Shown here in pieces: positions 29,484 to 38,328 of a DNA stretch of 64,000 bases (positions within the stretch are counted from its first letter, which is position 1; each line of letters starts with the position of its first letter). The stretch comes from Ochrobactrum sp. CM-21-5. GTDB lineage: Bacteria; Pseudomonadota; Alphaproteobacteria; Rhizobiales; Rhizobiaceae. The notes under the pieces were generated by a model. That model made no database searches, had not been told where the DNA came from, and worked only from the letters and a program-made list of their open reading frames with translations. The DNA lies in NCBI RefSeq assembly GCF_014253075.1, contig NZ_JACLZJ010000001.1:1178001-1242000 (forward strand). The letters run 5' to 3'. The position numbers and the translations under genes were made by a program.

Positions 29484-30626
29484 TCAGGAATACGCTTCAA
29501 GGTAAATTAAATCTATCGAATGCGCCATGGATTGAAGATTGAAACGGTCGTGCAGGCGAGACAGATCGGGCATCTGCGCGTGAAAATTGTCTTTGTCGGA
29601 TGCGGCTTCGAGAAGTTTGTCTGCAAGCGATTCCACATCCGGTTCCACGAGCGCGGCTGAGGTGGAGCCGAAAACTTCAGGAATGCCGCCCACGCGGCTT
29701 GCGATCACAGCTTTGCCCGCTGCCAATGCTTCCAGAACGATGTAAGGAAAGGCTTCGGCGCGCGAAGGCACGACGACGATGCTCCCGAGTGCAAATGCTT
29801 CCCGCGCGCCCATGCCCGGCAGAAAGCGGATGCGGTCCGCAAGGCCGGTCTGTTGTGTGAGCCGCATGAGCTCCGGCTTTTCGGGGCCGTCTCCGACCAA
29901 TATTGCGGTAAAGTCCGTTTCTTTTTCACGATTGAGCTGGGCGAGGGCGCGGATCAGAATGTCCGGACCCTTGAGGTCCCGCATTGTGCCGACGAACACG
30001 AAGCTGACCGGTTCGGCGACGTCGGTGACCGGAACGAATTCTTCATCCGCGAGGCCGTTATAGACGACCGCGTGAAGATTATACGGCTTGCCGACCTTCT
30101 CTTCATAAATTCGTTTCTCGAATGTCGAAACGAACAGGGTGGCATCGGTCATCATGCCGAAAAGCCGTTCGATGAGAAAGATCGCCCTGCCGCGGTGCGT
30201 CTTTTCATCGAAGTGCAGGCTTCCGCCATGCGGCGAATAGATACGGGCTACGCGAAACCTGAAAACCCGTAGAACAGAGCCGAACAGTCGGGCATAGACG
30301 CCGCCTTTGGCGCCATGTCCGTGCAAGATGTCCGGCCGCAATTTTTTGATAGAACGGTATGCCTTGAGTGCTGCTGCCGCGTCGCCGAAACCGACGTGGC
30401 GCTGCATGGCGATGCGATGAATGCCAAGCGCAAGTTGTGGCCGCAATTCTTCCAGAAGCGCGTCTTCACGTGCGCTGCCAGTTGTGGAATCGCAAAGAAT
30501 GCCAACCTGATGACCGTTGGCAGCCTGCATGCCGATGAGATCGCGAACATGACGAAACAAACCGCCGGTCGGCTCCCGTAAGCAATGCACGATGCGCAGT
30601 GGGGGTGTATCAGGGTCATCGGACAT
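29484..30626 (-). CDS. Glycosyltransferase family 4 protein
   Basis: The 380-residue GT-B enzyme starts with LRIVHCLREPTGGLFRHVRDL (acceptor-side glycine loop) and has the donor-binding region FVGTMRDLKGPDILIRA ... VPSRAEAFPYIVLEALAAGKAVIASRVGGIPE typical of GT4. It probably adds a sugar to the lipid-linked repeat unit. It has no membrane segment. It lies 9 bases after the export lipoprotein gene and 94 bases before the phosphoglycosyltransferase gene. The sugar specificity cannot be read from sequence. Confidence 0.9.
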   Translation of the reverse strand: MSDDPDTPPLRIVHCLREPTGGLFRHVRDLIGMQAANGHQVGILCDSTTGSAREDALLEELRPQLALGIHRIAMQRHVGFGDAAAALKAYRSIKKLRPDILHGHGAKGGVYARLFGSVLRVFRFRVARIYSPHGGSLHFDEKTHRGRAIFLIERLFGMMTDATLFVSTFEKRIYEEKVGKPYNLHAVVYNGLADEEFVPVTDVAEPVSFVFVGTMRDLKGPDILIRALAQLNREKETDFTAILVGDGPEKPELMRLTQQTGLADRIRFLPGMGAREAFALGSIVVVPSRAEAFPYIVLEALAAGKAVIASRVGGIPEVFGSTSAALVEPDVESLADKLLEAASDKDNFHAQMPDLSRLHDRFNLQSMAHSIDLIYLEAYS

Positions 30627-30635
30627 TCATTGCCA

Positions 30636-31226
30636 TCAAAACAGTCGTTCGCGCACATAAATGGTATCGCCCGGCAGGATCGGATCGGAACTGAGAACCC
30701 GTCCCGTAAGAACCTTGCCGTTGAGCTGGCGCGTAATGTCCATATTCTCCTGGTTTGCGCGCGGGCTGAAACCGCCCGCTGCTGCAATGGCCTTTTGTAC
30801 CGTCATGCCCGGCACGTAAGAATACTGGCCTGCGGCCCCGACTTCGCCCATCACGAAGATCGGCCGATAACGATCGATCTCCACGCTGACATCGGGATCG
30901 CGCAGATAGCCTCCTCGCAGTTTCGAGGCGATGATTCCCTCCAGCTGCTTGGCTGTCTTACCGCGCGCCGGGACGCTGCCGACAAGCGGGAAGGCAATAT
31001 AACCTGCCTGATCGACATTGTAGCTGTTGGAGAGACTCGGTTGCTCGAAAACGGTGATGCGCAAACGGTCGCCCGCATCAAAGAGATAGGGTTGATTGAG
31101 TGCTTCGTGGAATGCAGCCGGAGCGGGACGGTAGCTGGAGCAGGCCGAAAGCGTCATTGCGGTTACGCCGAGCGCCGCGAATAGAACTGGTCCTATGCGT
31201 TTGTTTTTATTTGTTTTTGCCGTCAT
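30636..31226 (-). CDS. Polysaccharide export outer-membrane lipoprotein (Wza/OPX family, short form)
   Basis: At 196 residues this is a short OPX protein. It has a lipoprotein signal with lipobox LSAC, a Poly_export domain (YLFDAGDRLRITVFEQPSLSNSYNVDQAGYIAFPLVGSVPARGKT), and one SLBB-type segment (FVMGEVGAAGQYSYVPGMTVQKAIAAAGGFSPRANQ). The C-terminal amphipathic helix that forms the Wza pore is absent, so it may work with another barrel or only as a periplasmic piece. It is the first gene of the minus-strand operon and divergent from the Wzc-like gene. Confidence 0.9.
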   Translation of the reverse strand: MTAKTNKNKRIGPVLFAALGVTAMTLSACSSYRPAPAAFHEALNQPYLFDAGDRLRITVFEQPSLSNSYNVDQAGYIAFPLVGSVPARGKTAKQLEGIIASKLRGGYLRDPDVSVEIDRYRPIFVMGEVGAAGQYSYVPGMTVQKAIAAAGGFSPRANQENMDITRQLNGKVLTGRVLSSDPILPGDTIYVRERLF

Positions 31227-31506
31227 ATCTCGCCTCGGTCTCTTCCGAAAAGCATTGCCCCGCGTCGCTCCGAAATTTCACGGTCAGGCCGGTTATGGCA
31301 ACGAACAAGTGAATATCGATTGCAAGCGTTATCGATTGATTAGGGTTAATGGCTGGTAAAGAAGAGCACTCTTGAGCCAAAAACTTTTGTCCGGCGGCTG
31401 GCGATTGGCCTGCGGCTTCGGTTTAACCCTCTGGTTACCTTGATCGTTTACTTTTCCGAGCCTGAAACTGGGCATATTGCGTGAAGAGGGCCCATGGAGA
31501 ATCGGA
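31227..31506. promoter_or_regulatory. Divergent promoter region of the exopolysaccharide cluster
   Basis: These 280 bases separate the export lipoprotein gene from the Wzc-like gene and must hold both promoters. I see AT-rich stretches around 31310-31360 but no clear operator palindrome. Confidence 0.4.
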
Positions 31507-33708
31507 ATGTCTGAAGTCGATCCGTTGTCCAAGGACGCAGATATCGATATTGGCGCGCTTTTTTCGAGCTTGCGCCGCAACTGGCTTTTTATCCTTGGCG
31601 GGGCTGCTCTCATGGCGGTGCTTGCATGGGGGATCTGCCTTTTGCTGACACCCGATTACCGTGCTGAAACCCGTATTCTGATCGAGGCACGGGAATCCAT
31701 CTATACGCGCCCCAATGGCGAAACTGCCGCCGAACGGCCCTTGCTCGATCCCGAAGGGATCAAGAGCCAGGTTGAAGTATTTACCTCGGGCGATCTCCTG
31801 AAGAAAGTTTCCGACAAGCTGAACCTCACGGGAAATGAAGGCTTCACAACGACGGAGGTGAAGCCGTGGACACGCGCTTTGATCCTGCTTGGCATGCGCA
31901 CGGACCCGGCCAGCCTGACGCCGGAAGAACGCGTTTTGCAACGGCTGCGCAAAAACCTTCAGGTTTTTAACGTCACCGGCTCCCGGGTGATTGTCGTTCA
32001 GTATCACTCGGCTTCGCCTCGGACTGCAGCCAGTATCGCCAATGCCATTGCGGACGAATATGTTGCACTCCAGAGTGCGGCGAAGCTTGCATCGAATGAC
32101 GATGCCGCCAGCTGGCTGGCGCCCGAAATCGAGGATCTTCGCACACGCGTTCGCGAGGCCGAGACGAAAGTCGCAAATTATCGTGCGTCAAAAGGTCTGC
32201 TGACCGGACAGAGCAACAGTACCATCGCTGCACAACAGCTTTCTGAGGTTTCGACGGAGCTGACCCGTATACGCGCGGAACGGGTGGCGGCGGAAGCCAA
32301 GACCGAAAGCATCCGCAAAACGCTCGCTGCGGGCAAGCCTGTCGATACGCTGCCGGACGTAATCGCGTCCGGAATGATGCAGCGGCTTGCCGAGCGCCGC
32401 ATCCAGCTGAATGCCCAGATTGCGGAACTATCGGTCACGCTGCTTAATGGCCACCCCCGTATCAAGTCGCTGCACTCGCAGCTTGCTGATCTGGATCGTC
32501 AGACTGCGGAAGAGGGGCGCAAGCTGCTTGCGAGCCTTCAGAACGAAGTGACCGCTGCGAAGCTGCGCGAAGAGGAGCTTAACCGCGAGCTGAACCGGGT
32601 GAAGGCACAGGCCGCGCAGGCAGGCGATCAGGAAGTTGAGCTGCGTGCACTCGAACGCGAAGCGACCGCGCAGCGTGAATTGCTTGAAACCTATCTGACA
32701 CGCTATCGGGAAGCGGCGTCGCGCACCGACAGCAATTATGTGCCTGCCGATGCGCGCATCTTCTCACGGGCCGATGCGCCGACCACGCCTTATTACCCGA
32801 TGATCCTGCCAATCGTGAGCGCGACATTCGTTGCGGGCCTTCTTCTGCTCTCGATCTTTGTGCTCCTGCGTGAATTGTTCAGCGGTCGCGCTTTCGTCGC
32901 CACCGATGGCCGTCGCATTCAAGCGGTGGAGGAGATCGAGATGCCGGTAATTGCGGCAGCGACAGCCGCCGCCCAAAATCCGCCTTCGCCGCGTGAGCAG
33001 GTACTGGATGACGCAACCGGGGTGAAAGAGGCAGGGCGTGCGCGCCGCTCGTGGGCCGTTCCCTTTTCGGCAAGGGACCGGAAATCCGAGGAGGAGATGC
33101 CCGTGCATACGCCTAAAAACCCCAATGGTGTGGAAGCGGTGACCGATCTGCTGATCGCGGGACGGCAAAAACGGGTCGTGATCGCCTCGCCGGAGGGCGA
33201 CCGGGCCTCCGCCGGTTCCGTGCGTCTGCTGCGGGAGCTGGCCGACCGCGGTAAACGGGCCATACTGATCGACATGACGGCGCATGGCACAGTTGGACTG
33301 GCCATGCTCGATGGCACCCAGCTGCCGGGAATTACAGAGCTTCTCTCGGGCGAACGCCGCTTCAACGAGGTCATCCACAGCGACCGTTTTTCACAGGCAC
33401 ACGTCATTCCGCTGGGAGCCGCGGACCCCGAAGTGGCGATGCGTTCGGCGGATCGTCTGCCGCTTATTCTGGACGCGCTGGAAACGGTCTATGATTTCGT
33501 CATCGTTGAGTGCGGCCCGTCCAGCGCAGCGCAGATGCGCAAGGTGACTGACGGTCCCGCAGCCGTGCTGATGAGTGTCGTTGACCCTGACAACAACGAT
33601 GTCGCTCTGGCCGCGCTCGATCTCGATCAAGGCGGGTTGGAAGACGTAATCATCCTGATGGCCGATGCGGCGGGCCCGCGCAACTCCGGTCATGGCTCTT
33701 CCCGCTGA
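31507..33708 (+). CDS. Wzc/GumC-like polysaccharide copolymerase with degenerate kinase domain
   Basis: The 733-residue inner-membrane protein controls chain length and export of the polysaccharide. It contains an N-terminal Wzz domain with first helix (WLFILGGAALMAVLAWGICLLL), a long coiled-coil periplasmic region (about 180-410), a second helix (MILPIVSATFVAGLLLLSIFVLL), and a cytoplasmic BY-kinase-like domain (about 540-725). In that domain the Walker A position reads ASPEGDRASAG, lacking GK[ST]; Walker A' is weak (AILIDMT) and no C-terminal tyrosine cluster is present. The domain is therefore probably inactive as a kinase. Start 31507 (MSEVDPLSK) is preferred over an upstream frame start. 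Confidence 0.9.
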   Translation: MSEVDPLSKDADIDIGALFSSLRRNWLFILGGAALMAVLAWGICLLLTPDYRAETRILIEARESIYTRPNGETAAERPLLDPEGIKSQVEVFTSGDLLKKVSDKLNLTGNEGFTTTEVKPWTRALILLGMRTDPASLTPEERVLQRLRKNLQVFNVTGSRVIVVQYHSASPRTAASIANAIADEYVALQSAAKLASNDDAASWLAPEIEDLRTRVREAETKVANYRASKGLLTGQSNSTIAAQQLSEVSTELTRIRAERVAAEAKTESIRKTLAAGKPVDTLPDVIASGMMQRLAERRIQLNAQIAELSVTLLNGHPRIKSLHSQLADLDRQTAEEGRKLLASLQNEVTAAKLREEELNRELNRVKAQAAQAGDQEVELRALEREATAQRELLETYLTRYREAASRTDSNYVPADARIFSRADAPTTPYYPMILPIVSATFVAGLLLLSIFVLLRELFSGRAFVATDGRRIQAVEEIEMPVIAAATAAAQNPPSPREQVLDDATGVKEAGRARRSWAVPFSARDRKSEEEMPVHTPKNPNGVEAVTDLLIAGRQKRVVIASPEGDRASAGSVRLLRELADRGKRAILIDMTAHGTVGLAMLDGTQLPGITELLSGERRFNEVIHSDRFSQAHVIPLGAADPEVAMRSADRLPLILDALETVYDFVIVECGPSSAAQMRKVTDGPAAVLMSVVDPDNNDVALAALDLDQGGLEDVIILMADAAGPRNSGHGSSR

Positions 33709-33777
33709 TCAGCTCATACCGATTCCAGATCAACGGCTTATGGCGATCTGTTGAATCAAATCTGGAACAAGATTCCC

Positions 33778-34905
33778 TCAGCGGAGAAATTTGCTCCGCA
33801 CAGTTTTCGCAAATTGCCACAGGCGGGGATTGCGCTTGACGATGACGGCCAGGCCGGCGGTCAGGGTTTGTGCGAAGGCGTACATGCGGCCCTTGGCCGA
33901 CAGGGGCAGAACGGTATCGTAGATTGCGAATTCTATGTCGCACCAGTCACGTTTATACGGTTCATCGCCGATGCCGAGGCTGTAGACGGGATGGCCAATA
34001 TCGCAACTGCGCTTGATATCCTCGAAGAACAGGAATTCACCGGGACTGGCGGTTATCAGGTCGTCGTCGGCAATTGCTCCGAAATCCACGGTCGGTCCGG
34101 TTTTCGAGATGGTCTTTCCGATAATGGAGCGAACGACGCCGCCAGCCTCCAGAAAGCGCAGTTCGTTGGTGGCGTCCGCTTGGCAAACGGCTTTTGCAAA
34201 CAGCGCCTTGAAGAACGCCTGCACACCGGCATCCGCGAAAGGATCGCTGATCCCCATCTGCCGGAAGCGATGTGCCTTCATTTCAAAGAACAGGTCGAGA
34301 AGTCCATCTGATTCCGCGTGCGTTTCGGGTGAGGCGATTTTCCAGCCGCCGATTTCTTCATATCGGCGTCCGTGCTGGCGATGTTTCTTGAGCCTGCGTC
34401 TGCGATTGCTGCGCTCCAGTATCGCGTCGAAACCGCCGCTGAGCGACGCAGCCAGCACAGGATTGGGATTGAGGCTCCTGCCCAGCTGAAGAAGCGGACT
34501 GTCCATGTCGGACAGCGTTGGCAATTGGCGTGTCAGCGACAAGGCGTCGATCTCCGGTCGCGCCTTGCGGATGGCCGCAACCATCCTGTCCAATGCGTCG
34601 CGGTCCAGCAGGCCGGCTGTCTCCGGATCGATCCATGGAAAGTTGCAGTTCGCATGAGATCCACCGGGATAGCGTGCGATTTTTACGCCCTTGCTGGTGA
34701 CCACTTCCAGCGGCAGAAGCAGCACGGGCCTGTCGTTTGCAAAAAGCCCTGCAACAAAACAGTCCGGATTGACATGCCCGCGCCAGCAATCGATCCATGC
34801 GAAGGATTGCGGCGCGCCGTAAACCGCCGCGTCTTTCGCCCAAAGGCGGCTTGCTTGCGGAAAATCGGTGAGGATGCGCGCAGTAAGAGCGGCTTGTTCC
34901 GTCAT
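33778..34905 (-). CDS. GNAT-type acetyltransferase, CelD/BcsL-like
   Basis: The 375-residue protein carries an Acetyltransf_6 (CelD-like) domain: a basic segment RSNRRRRLKKHRQHGRRYEE, then MKAHRFRQMGISDPFADAGVQAFFKAL and RFLEAGGVVRSIIGKTISKTGPTVDFGAIADDDL. Such proteins acylate polysaccharides or act on their precursors. It lies at the edge of the exopolysaccharide cluster, convergent with the Wzc-like gene. I start at 34905 (MTEQAALTAR), but the ribosome site is weak and an upstream frame start at 35037 would overlap the DUF2842 gene. Confidence 0.85.
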   Translation of the reverse strand: MTEQAALTARILTDFPQASRLWAKDAAVYGAPQSFAWIDCWRGHVNPDCFVAGLFANDRPVLLLPLEVVTSKGVKIARYPGGSHANCNFPWIDPETAGLLDRDALDRMVAAIRKARPEIDALSLTRQLPTLSDMDSPLLQLGRSLNPNPVLAASLSGGFDAILERSNRRRRLKKHRQHGRRYEEIGGWKIASPETHAESDGLLDLFFEMKAHRFRQMGISDPFADAGVQAFFKALFAKAVCQADATNELRFLEAGGVVRSIIGKTISKTGPTVDFGAIADDDLITASPGEFLFFEDIKRSCDIGHPVYSLGIGDEPYKRDWCDIEFAIYDTVLPLSAKGRMYAFAQTLTAGLAVIVKRNPRLWQFAKTVRSKFLR

Positions 34906-34931
34906 GATGCGATGTGCCCCCCGCACGACGA

Positions 34932-35150
34932 TCAGTTCTGTTTCTTGCGGGGTGGCTGCGCCATCCACCAGATGATTCCCATCGCGGGCAGGACCCAGAG
35001 AATGCCGGTCACGAAGAAATAGAGAAGATGGACCCATGCACTGGAATTGGCGAGATGCGCCACCGCGATGATTGTCGCAAGCACCGCGTAGACGATAACC
35101 AGTGTGACCAGCAAGAATGTGCCGATCAGTTTCTTCAGCCTAACGGGCAT
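34932..35150 (-). CDS. DUF2842 small membrane protein
   Basis: The 72-residue protein has two hydrophobic segments (LIGTFLLVTLVIVYAVLATIIAVA and LLYFFVTGILWVLPAMGIIWWM) and a basic C-terminal tail (QPPRKKQN). It fits the DUF2842 family, commonly found near cytochrome oxidase assembly genes. ATG 35150 follows GAGGAG; a longer frame from 35174 begins without a ribosome site. Function is unknown. It lies 26 bases upstream of the acetyltransferase gene on the same strand. Confidence 0.85.
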   Translation of the reverse strand: MPVRLKKLIGTFLLVTLVIVYAVLATIIAVAHLANSSAWVHLLYFFVTGILWVLPAMGIIWWMAQPPRKKQN

Positions 35151-35184
35151 GATTGTGTCTCTCCTCTTCCGCATTCATCACTAG

Positions 35185-35290
35185 AACGGATCCCGAAAAG
35201 TGTGAAACGGTTTTCGGAACAAGATGCATGTCAAAACAAAAAGTCAGAGCGCCGATCCGATTCAATCAGATCGGAATACGCTCTCGCTCT
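35185..35290. repeat. RIME-like intergenic palindromic element
   Basis: Two nested palindromes lie side by side. CCGAAAA (35193-35199) pairs with TTTTCGG (35211-35217). GAGCG-CCGATC pairs with GATCGG...CGCTC across 35247-35283. The composition resembles the interspersed mosaic elements of Rhizobiales. Copy number cannot be judged from one window; a weaker relative may lie at 33718-33775. Confidence 0.5.
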
Positions 35291-35403
35291 GAGAAGAGCC
35301 AGTGAAAGCGTAAAAACGCGGCGGCATGTCGCGTGACGCCAACTTGTAACCGCTTCGCCTATGCGGCATGTATCCTCCAGCGTACTAGTAAAAGGTGAAT
35401 GGC

Positions 35404-36477
35404 ATGACGGCAGCATCATTGCAGCGTATGGGACAAGGGTCGGGAACATCAAAGGATGATCGCGACCGTCGCCTCGTGCGCTATTGGCTCTATGCGGTCT
35501 TTGTCGTTCTCGTTGCAATCGTGATGGTGGGCGGCGCCACCCGCATGACGGGTTCGGGCCTGTCTATCACCGAATGGAAGCCGATCCACGGCGTTATTCC
35601 CCCGCTCAACCATGCCGAATGGCTGGAAGAATTCGACAAGTATCGCCAGATCCCGCAATATCAGCAGATCAACAAGGGCATGTCCCTTTCGGAATTCCAG
35701 TATATCTTCTGGTGGGAATGGGCGCATCGCATGCTGGCGCGGTTCGTCGGCTTTCTGGTCGCCATTCCGCTCGTCTTCTTCTGGCTGAGCGGACGCCTCA
35801 ACACGGGCCTGAAATACAGAATGCTCGGCCTGCTGGCGCTTGGCGGCTTGCAGGGCGCCATCGGCTGGTGGATGGTTGCGTCTGGCCTCAGCGAGCTTAC
35901 CAGTGTCAGCCAGTACCGACTTGCGATCCACCTGACGACGGCCTGTGTCATCATCACGGCGGTGTTTTATATCGCGCGGGGGCTTGCCAGCTATAGCGAG
36001 CGACCGGCGGCGCGCCCGATCCAGCGCTTCGCCGGCTGGCTGGTGCTTGCGGTTCTGGTTCAGATTTATCTGGGCGGGCTTGTCGCAGGACTGCATGCGG
36101 GCCTCTCCTACAACACCTGGCCGCTCATGGATGGCGCGATCATTCCATCCGATCTGTTCATCCAGTCGCCATGGTGGCGCAATCTGTTCGAGAATCCGAA
36201 GACCGTGCAGTTCGTACACCGCATGTTCGCCTATACGGTTCTGGTGATGGCCGTGCTTCATGCGGTTCAGGTCTGGCGGAGTGCGCCGGACACCACCCAT
36301 GCGCGCCGCACGGTCGTGCTGCTTGGCCTCGTTCTTGTTCAGGCCGTTATCGGCATTGCCACGCTTTTGATGAGTGTGCCGCTGCATCTTGGGCTGACGC
36401 ACCAGTTCGTTGCGCTGATCGTCCTGGCCTTCGCCGTCGCGCACTGGCGCGCGACCAAAGGTGCTTACGGGGAATAG
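35404..36477 (+). CDS. ctaA: Heme A synthase (COX15 family)
   Basis: CtaA oxidises the C8 methyl of haem O to make haem A for cytochrome aa3 oxidase. The 357-residue protein has eight hydrophobic segments and the four haem-ligand histidine contexts: [26 protein letters not shown] and [34 protein letters not shown] near the N-terminus is diagnostic of the proteobacterial type. ATG 35404 follows AAAGGTG; a GTG at 35395 is possible. The end overlaps the convergent kinase gene by 13 bases. Confidence 0.96.
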   Translation: MTAASLQRMGQGSGTSKDDRDRRLVRYWLYAVFVVLVAIVMVGGATRMTGSGLSITEWKPIHGVIPPLNHAEWLEEFDKYRQIPQYQQINKGMSLSEFQYIFWWEWAHRMLARFVGFLVAIPLVFFWLSGRLNTGLKYRMLGLLALGGLQGAIGWWMVASGLSELTSVSQYRLAIHLTTACVIITAVFYIARGLASYSERPAARPIQRFAGWLVLAVLVQIYLGGLVAGLHAGLSYNTWPLMDGAIIPSDLFIQSPWWRNLFENPKTVQFVHRMFAYTVLVMAVLHAVQVWRSAPDTTHARRTVVLLGLVLVQAVIGIATLLMSVPLHLGLTHQFVALIVLAFAVAHWRATKGAYGE

Positions 36478-37298
36478 GCGGTCTGACGCAGATGTCGCAG
36501 CGCGGAAGCGATCTTCAGTTCCCGTGCTTCGCCCTGATCATTCCCGTCCTCGCGATGCCATGCGGCTGAAAGACAGCCATAAGCGAAAGCATGGTCGAGA
36601 ATATGGGCAGGCGGGCAACCGATGATCGGCGCGAAGTGCTCCGCCATGCGCTGGGCGCGCTGAAGATCGAGACAAAGATCGTCACGGTCCAGCGGATTGT
36701 AGAATATGTTGGCCGCATCGAAGGCTGCATCGCCCACGAGTCCATGCGGGTCGATGGCAAGCCAGCCGCGTGGCCCCCGGATGATGTTTTCGTGGTGAAT
36801 ATCGCCATGCAGCGGAATGGCCTTGTATGGCATTGCCAGCAGGCGTTTCGCAAGCCTGGCTGCTTCCGCATAGATCGGCTTCTTGTCTGTCACGGCAAAG
36901 AGGCCGGAGAAATGCTTGTCCAGCGGTTGCAGGTCGGCGGGTATCGGAGCGGGAGCGGGTGTATACAGCGCGGCAAGTACGCCTCCGAAAATCTCCAGAC
37001 ATTCGGCATCGCGACCGCTCTTCAAATGTTCATCGAGATGATAGCTGCCCGCATATTCGAGCAGCATCGATGTTCCTTCAAGGCCGTAAAGGCGTGCAGA
37101 GCCATGACCATTCTGCCAGCCAAGATAATGCGCGCCGCGCAACTCCTCCATGCCGGCAGGCTTCAGCTGCTTGACGACGAAAGCCTCGCCCGGATGGTTC
37201 TTGCGTTCAACTTTCCAGACGAGGCTTGAATGCGTATCGGCCAGCGGCGCGAATGCGCCGATATTCCATTCGACGGGAAATACTGGCCTGGCTGCCAT
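36465..37298 (-). CDS. APH(6)/hydroxyurea phosphotransferase-like kinase
   Basis: The 277-residue protein belongs to the aminoglycoside 6-phosphotransferase/hydroxyurea kinase family (APH_6_hur). It has an ATP-site lysine in AFVVKQL, the catalytic loop [13 protein letters not shown] and the metal-binding motif [24 protein letters not shown]. Known relatives phosphorylate streptomycin, but chromosomal members in Brucellaceae are not proven resistance genes. The start codon overlaps the argC stop (TGATG), so it is probably co-translated with argC. A metabolic substrate is possible. Confidence 0.87.
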   Translation of the reverse strand: MAARPVFPVEWNIGAFAPLADTHSSLVWKVERKNHPGEAFVVKQLKPAGMEELRGAHYLGWQNGHGSARLYGLEGTSMLLEYAGSYHLDEHLKSGRDAECLEIFGGVLAALYTPAPAPIPADLQPLDKHFSGLFAVTDKKPIYAEAARLAKRLLAMPYKAIPLHGDIHHENIIRGPRGWLAIDPHGLVGDAAFDAANIFYNPLDRDDLCLDLQRAQRMAEHFAPIIGCPPAHILDHAFAYGCLSAAWHREDGNDQGEARELKIASALRHLRQTAYSP

Positions 37299-38233
37299 CA
37301 GGCCTTGCCAAGCATAAGGTTCATGTTTTGCACCGCAGCGCCCGATGCGCCCTTGCCGAGATTGTCGAGCAGGGCCACCAGATTGACCTCGCCATCGCCT
37401 TGCGTGCCGAAAACGTACAGCTTCATGCCGTCCTTGCCTGCAAGCTCTTCCGCTTCGACACGCGGCAGCTTGCCGCTTGCTTCAAGCGGAACCACTTCGA
37501 CAATATTCTGTCCCGCATAGTGCTCCGTCAGAACCGCGTGAACCTTTTCAAGCGAAGGCGAGCCGTCGAGTGCGTCAAGGAACAGTGGAACTTGTACGAT
37601 CATGCCCTGCGGGAAACGCCCGACGCTGGGGCTGAAGATCGGGCGGCGGTCCAGACGGCCATGCAATTGCAATTCCGGCACATGCTTGTGCCGCAGGGGC
37701 AGGCCGTAGACGAAGTTGCTGGTTGCAAGATGCTCCGGATGGTTCTTGTCTTCCATCTGCGCAATCATCTGCTTGCCGCCGCCGGTATAGCCGGAAACCG
37801 CATTGACGCTGATCGGGTAATCGGCAGGCAGAACCCCGGCATCACGCAGCGGGCGGACAAGCGCAATCGCGCCCGTCGGATAGCAGCCGGGATTGGCGAC
37901 AAGACGTGCTTCCGCAATCCGTTCGCGCTGGCCCTTGGCAAGCTCCGCAAAACCATAGGCCCAGTCCGGGTTCACGCGATGTGCGGTAGACGTATCGATG
38001 ACGCGGGTCGAGTTATGACCTTCGAGCAGTGAAACGGCTTCCCTGGAGGCGTCGTCCGGCAGGCACAGGATCGCAATGTCGGCAGCGCGCAGATAGTCGG
38101 CGCGCAAATCCTTGTTGCGGCGCTCGGCTTGCGGAATGGAAATTACTTCAAGGTCGTCTCGCTCGGCAAGGCGGCTGCGAATCTGCAAGCCAGTGGTGCC
38201 GTGTTCGCCATCGATGAAGATTTTCGGTTTCAT
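37298..38233 (-). CDS. argC: N-acetyl-gamma-glutamyl-phosphate reductase (type 2)
   Basis: ArgC reduces N-acetylglutamyl phosphate to the semialdehyde in arginine synthesis. At 311 residues it is the short class 2 type. NADP-binding starts at [22 protein letters not shown]; the catalytic cysteine is in [35 protein letters not shown] follows. It is upstream of the APH-like gene with a one-base overlap and downstream of speB on the same strand, separated by 95 bases. Confidence 0.95.
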   Translation of the reverse strand: MKPKIFIDGEHGTTGLQIRSRLAERDDLEVISIPQAERRNKDLRADYLRAADIAILCLPDDASREAVSLLEGHNSTRVIDTSTAHRVNPDWAYGFAELAKGQRERIAEARLVANPGCYPTGAIALVRPLRDAGVLPADYPISVNAVSGYTGGGKQMIAQMEDKNHPEHLATSNFVYGLPLRHKHVPELQLHGRLDRRPIFSPSVGRFPQGMIVQVPLFLDALDGSPSLEKVHAVLTEHYAGQNIVEVVPLEASGKLPRVEAEELAGKDGMKLYVFGTQGDGEVNLVALLDNLGKGASGAAVQNMNLMLGKA

Positions 38234-38328
38234 GCGTTTTGCCTTTGAATTCAGTAATTTACGTCGGTGTCCGGAATCAGTCTTGTAGCGTGTTGAATCG
38301 GTTTCTCAACTGTAAGAATAGCCGCGCC

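Noticed and set aside
36465-37298. Acquired streptomycin-resistance gene
   Set aside because: The gene is overlapped with argC and shows no mobile-element context; membership in the APH(6) family alone does not show resistance.
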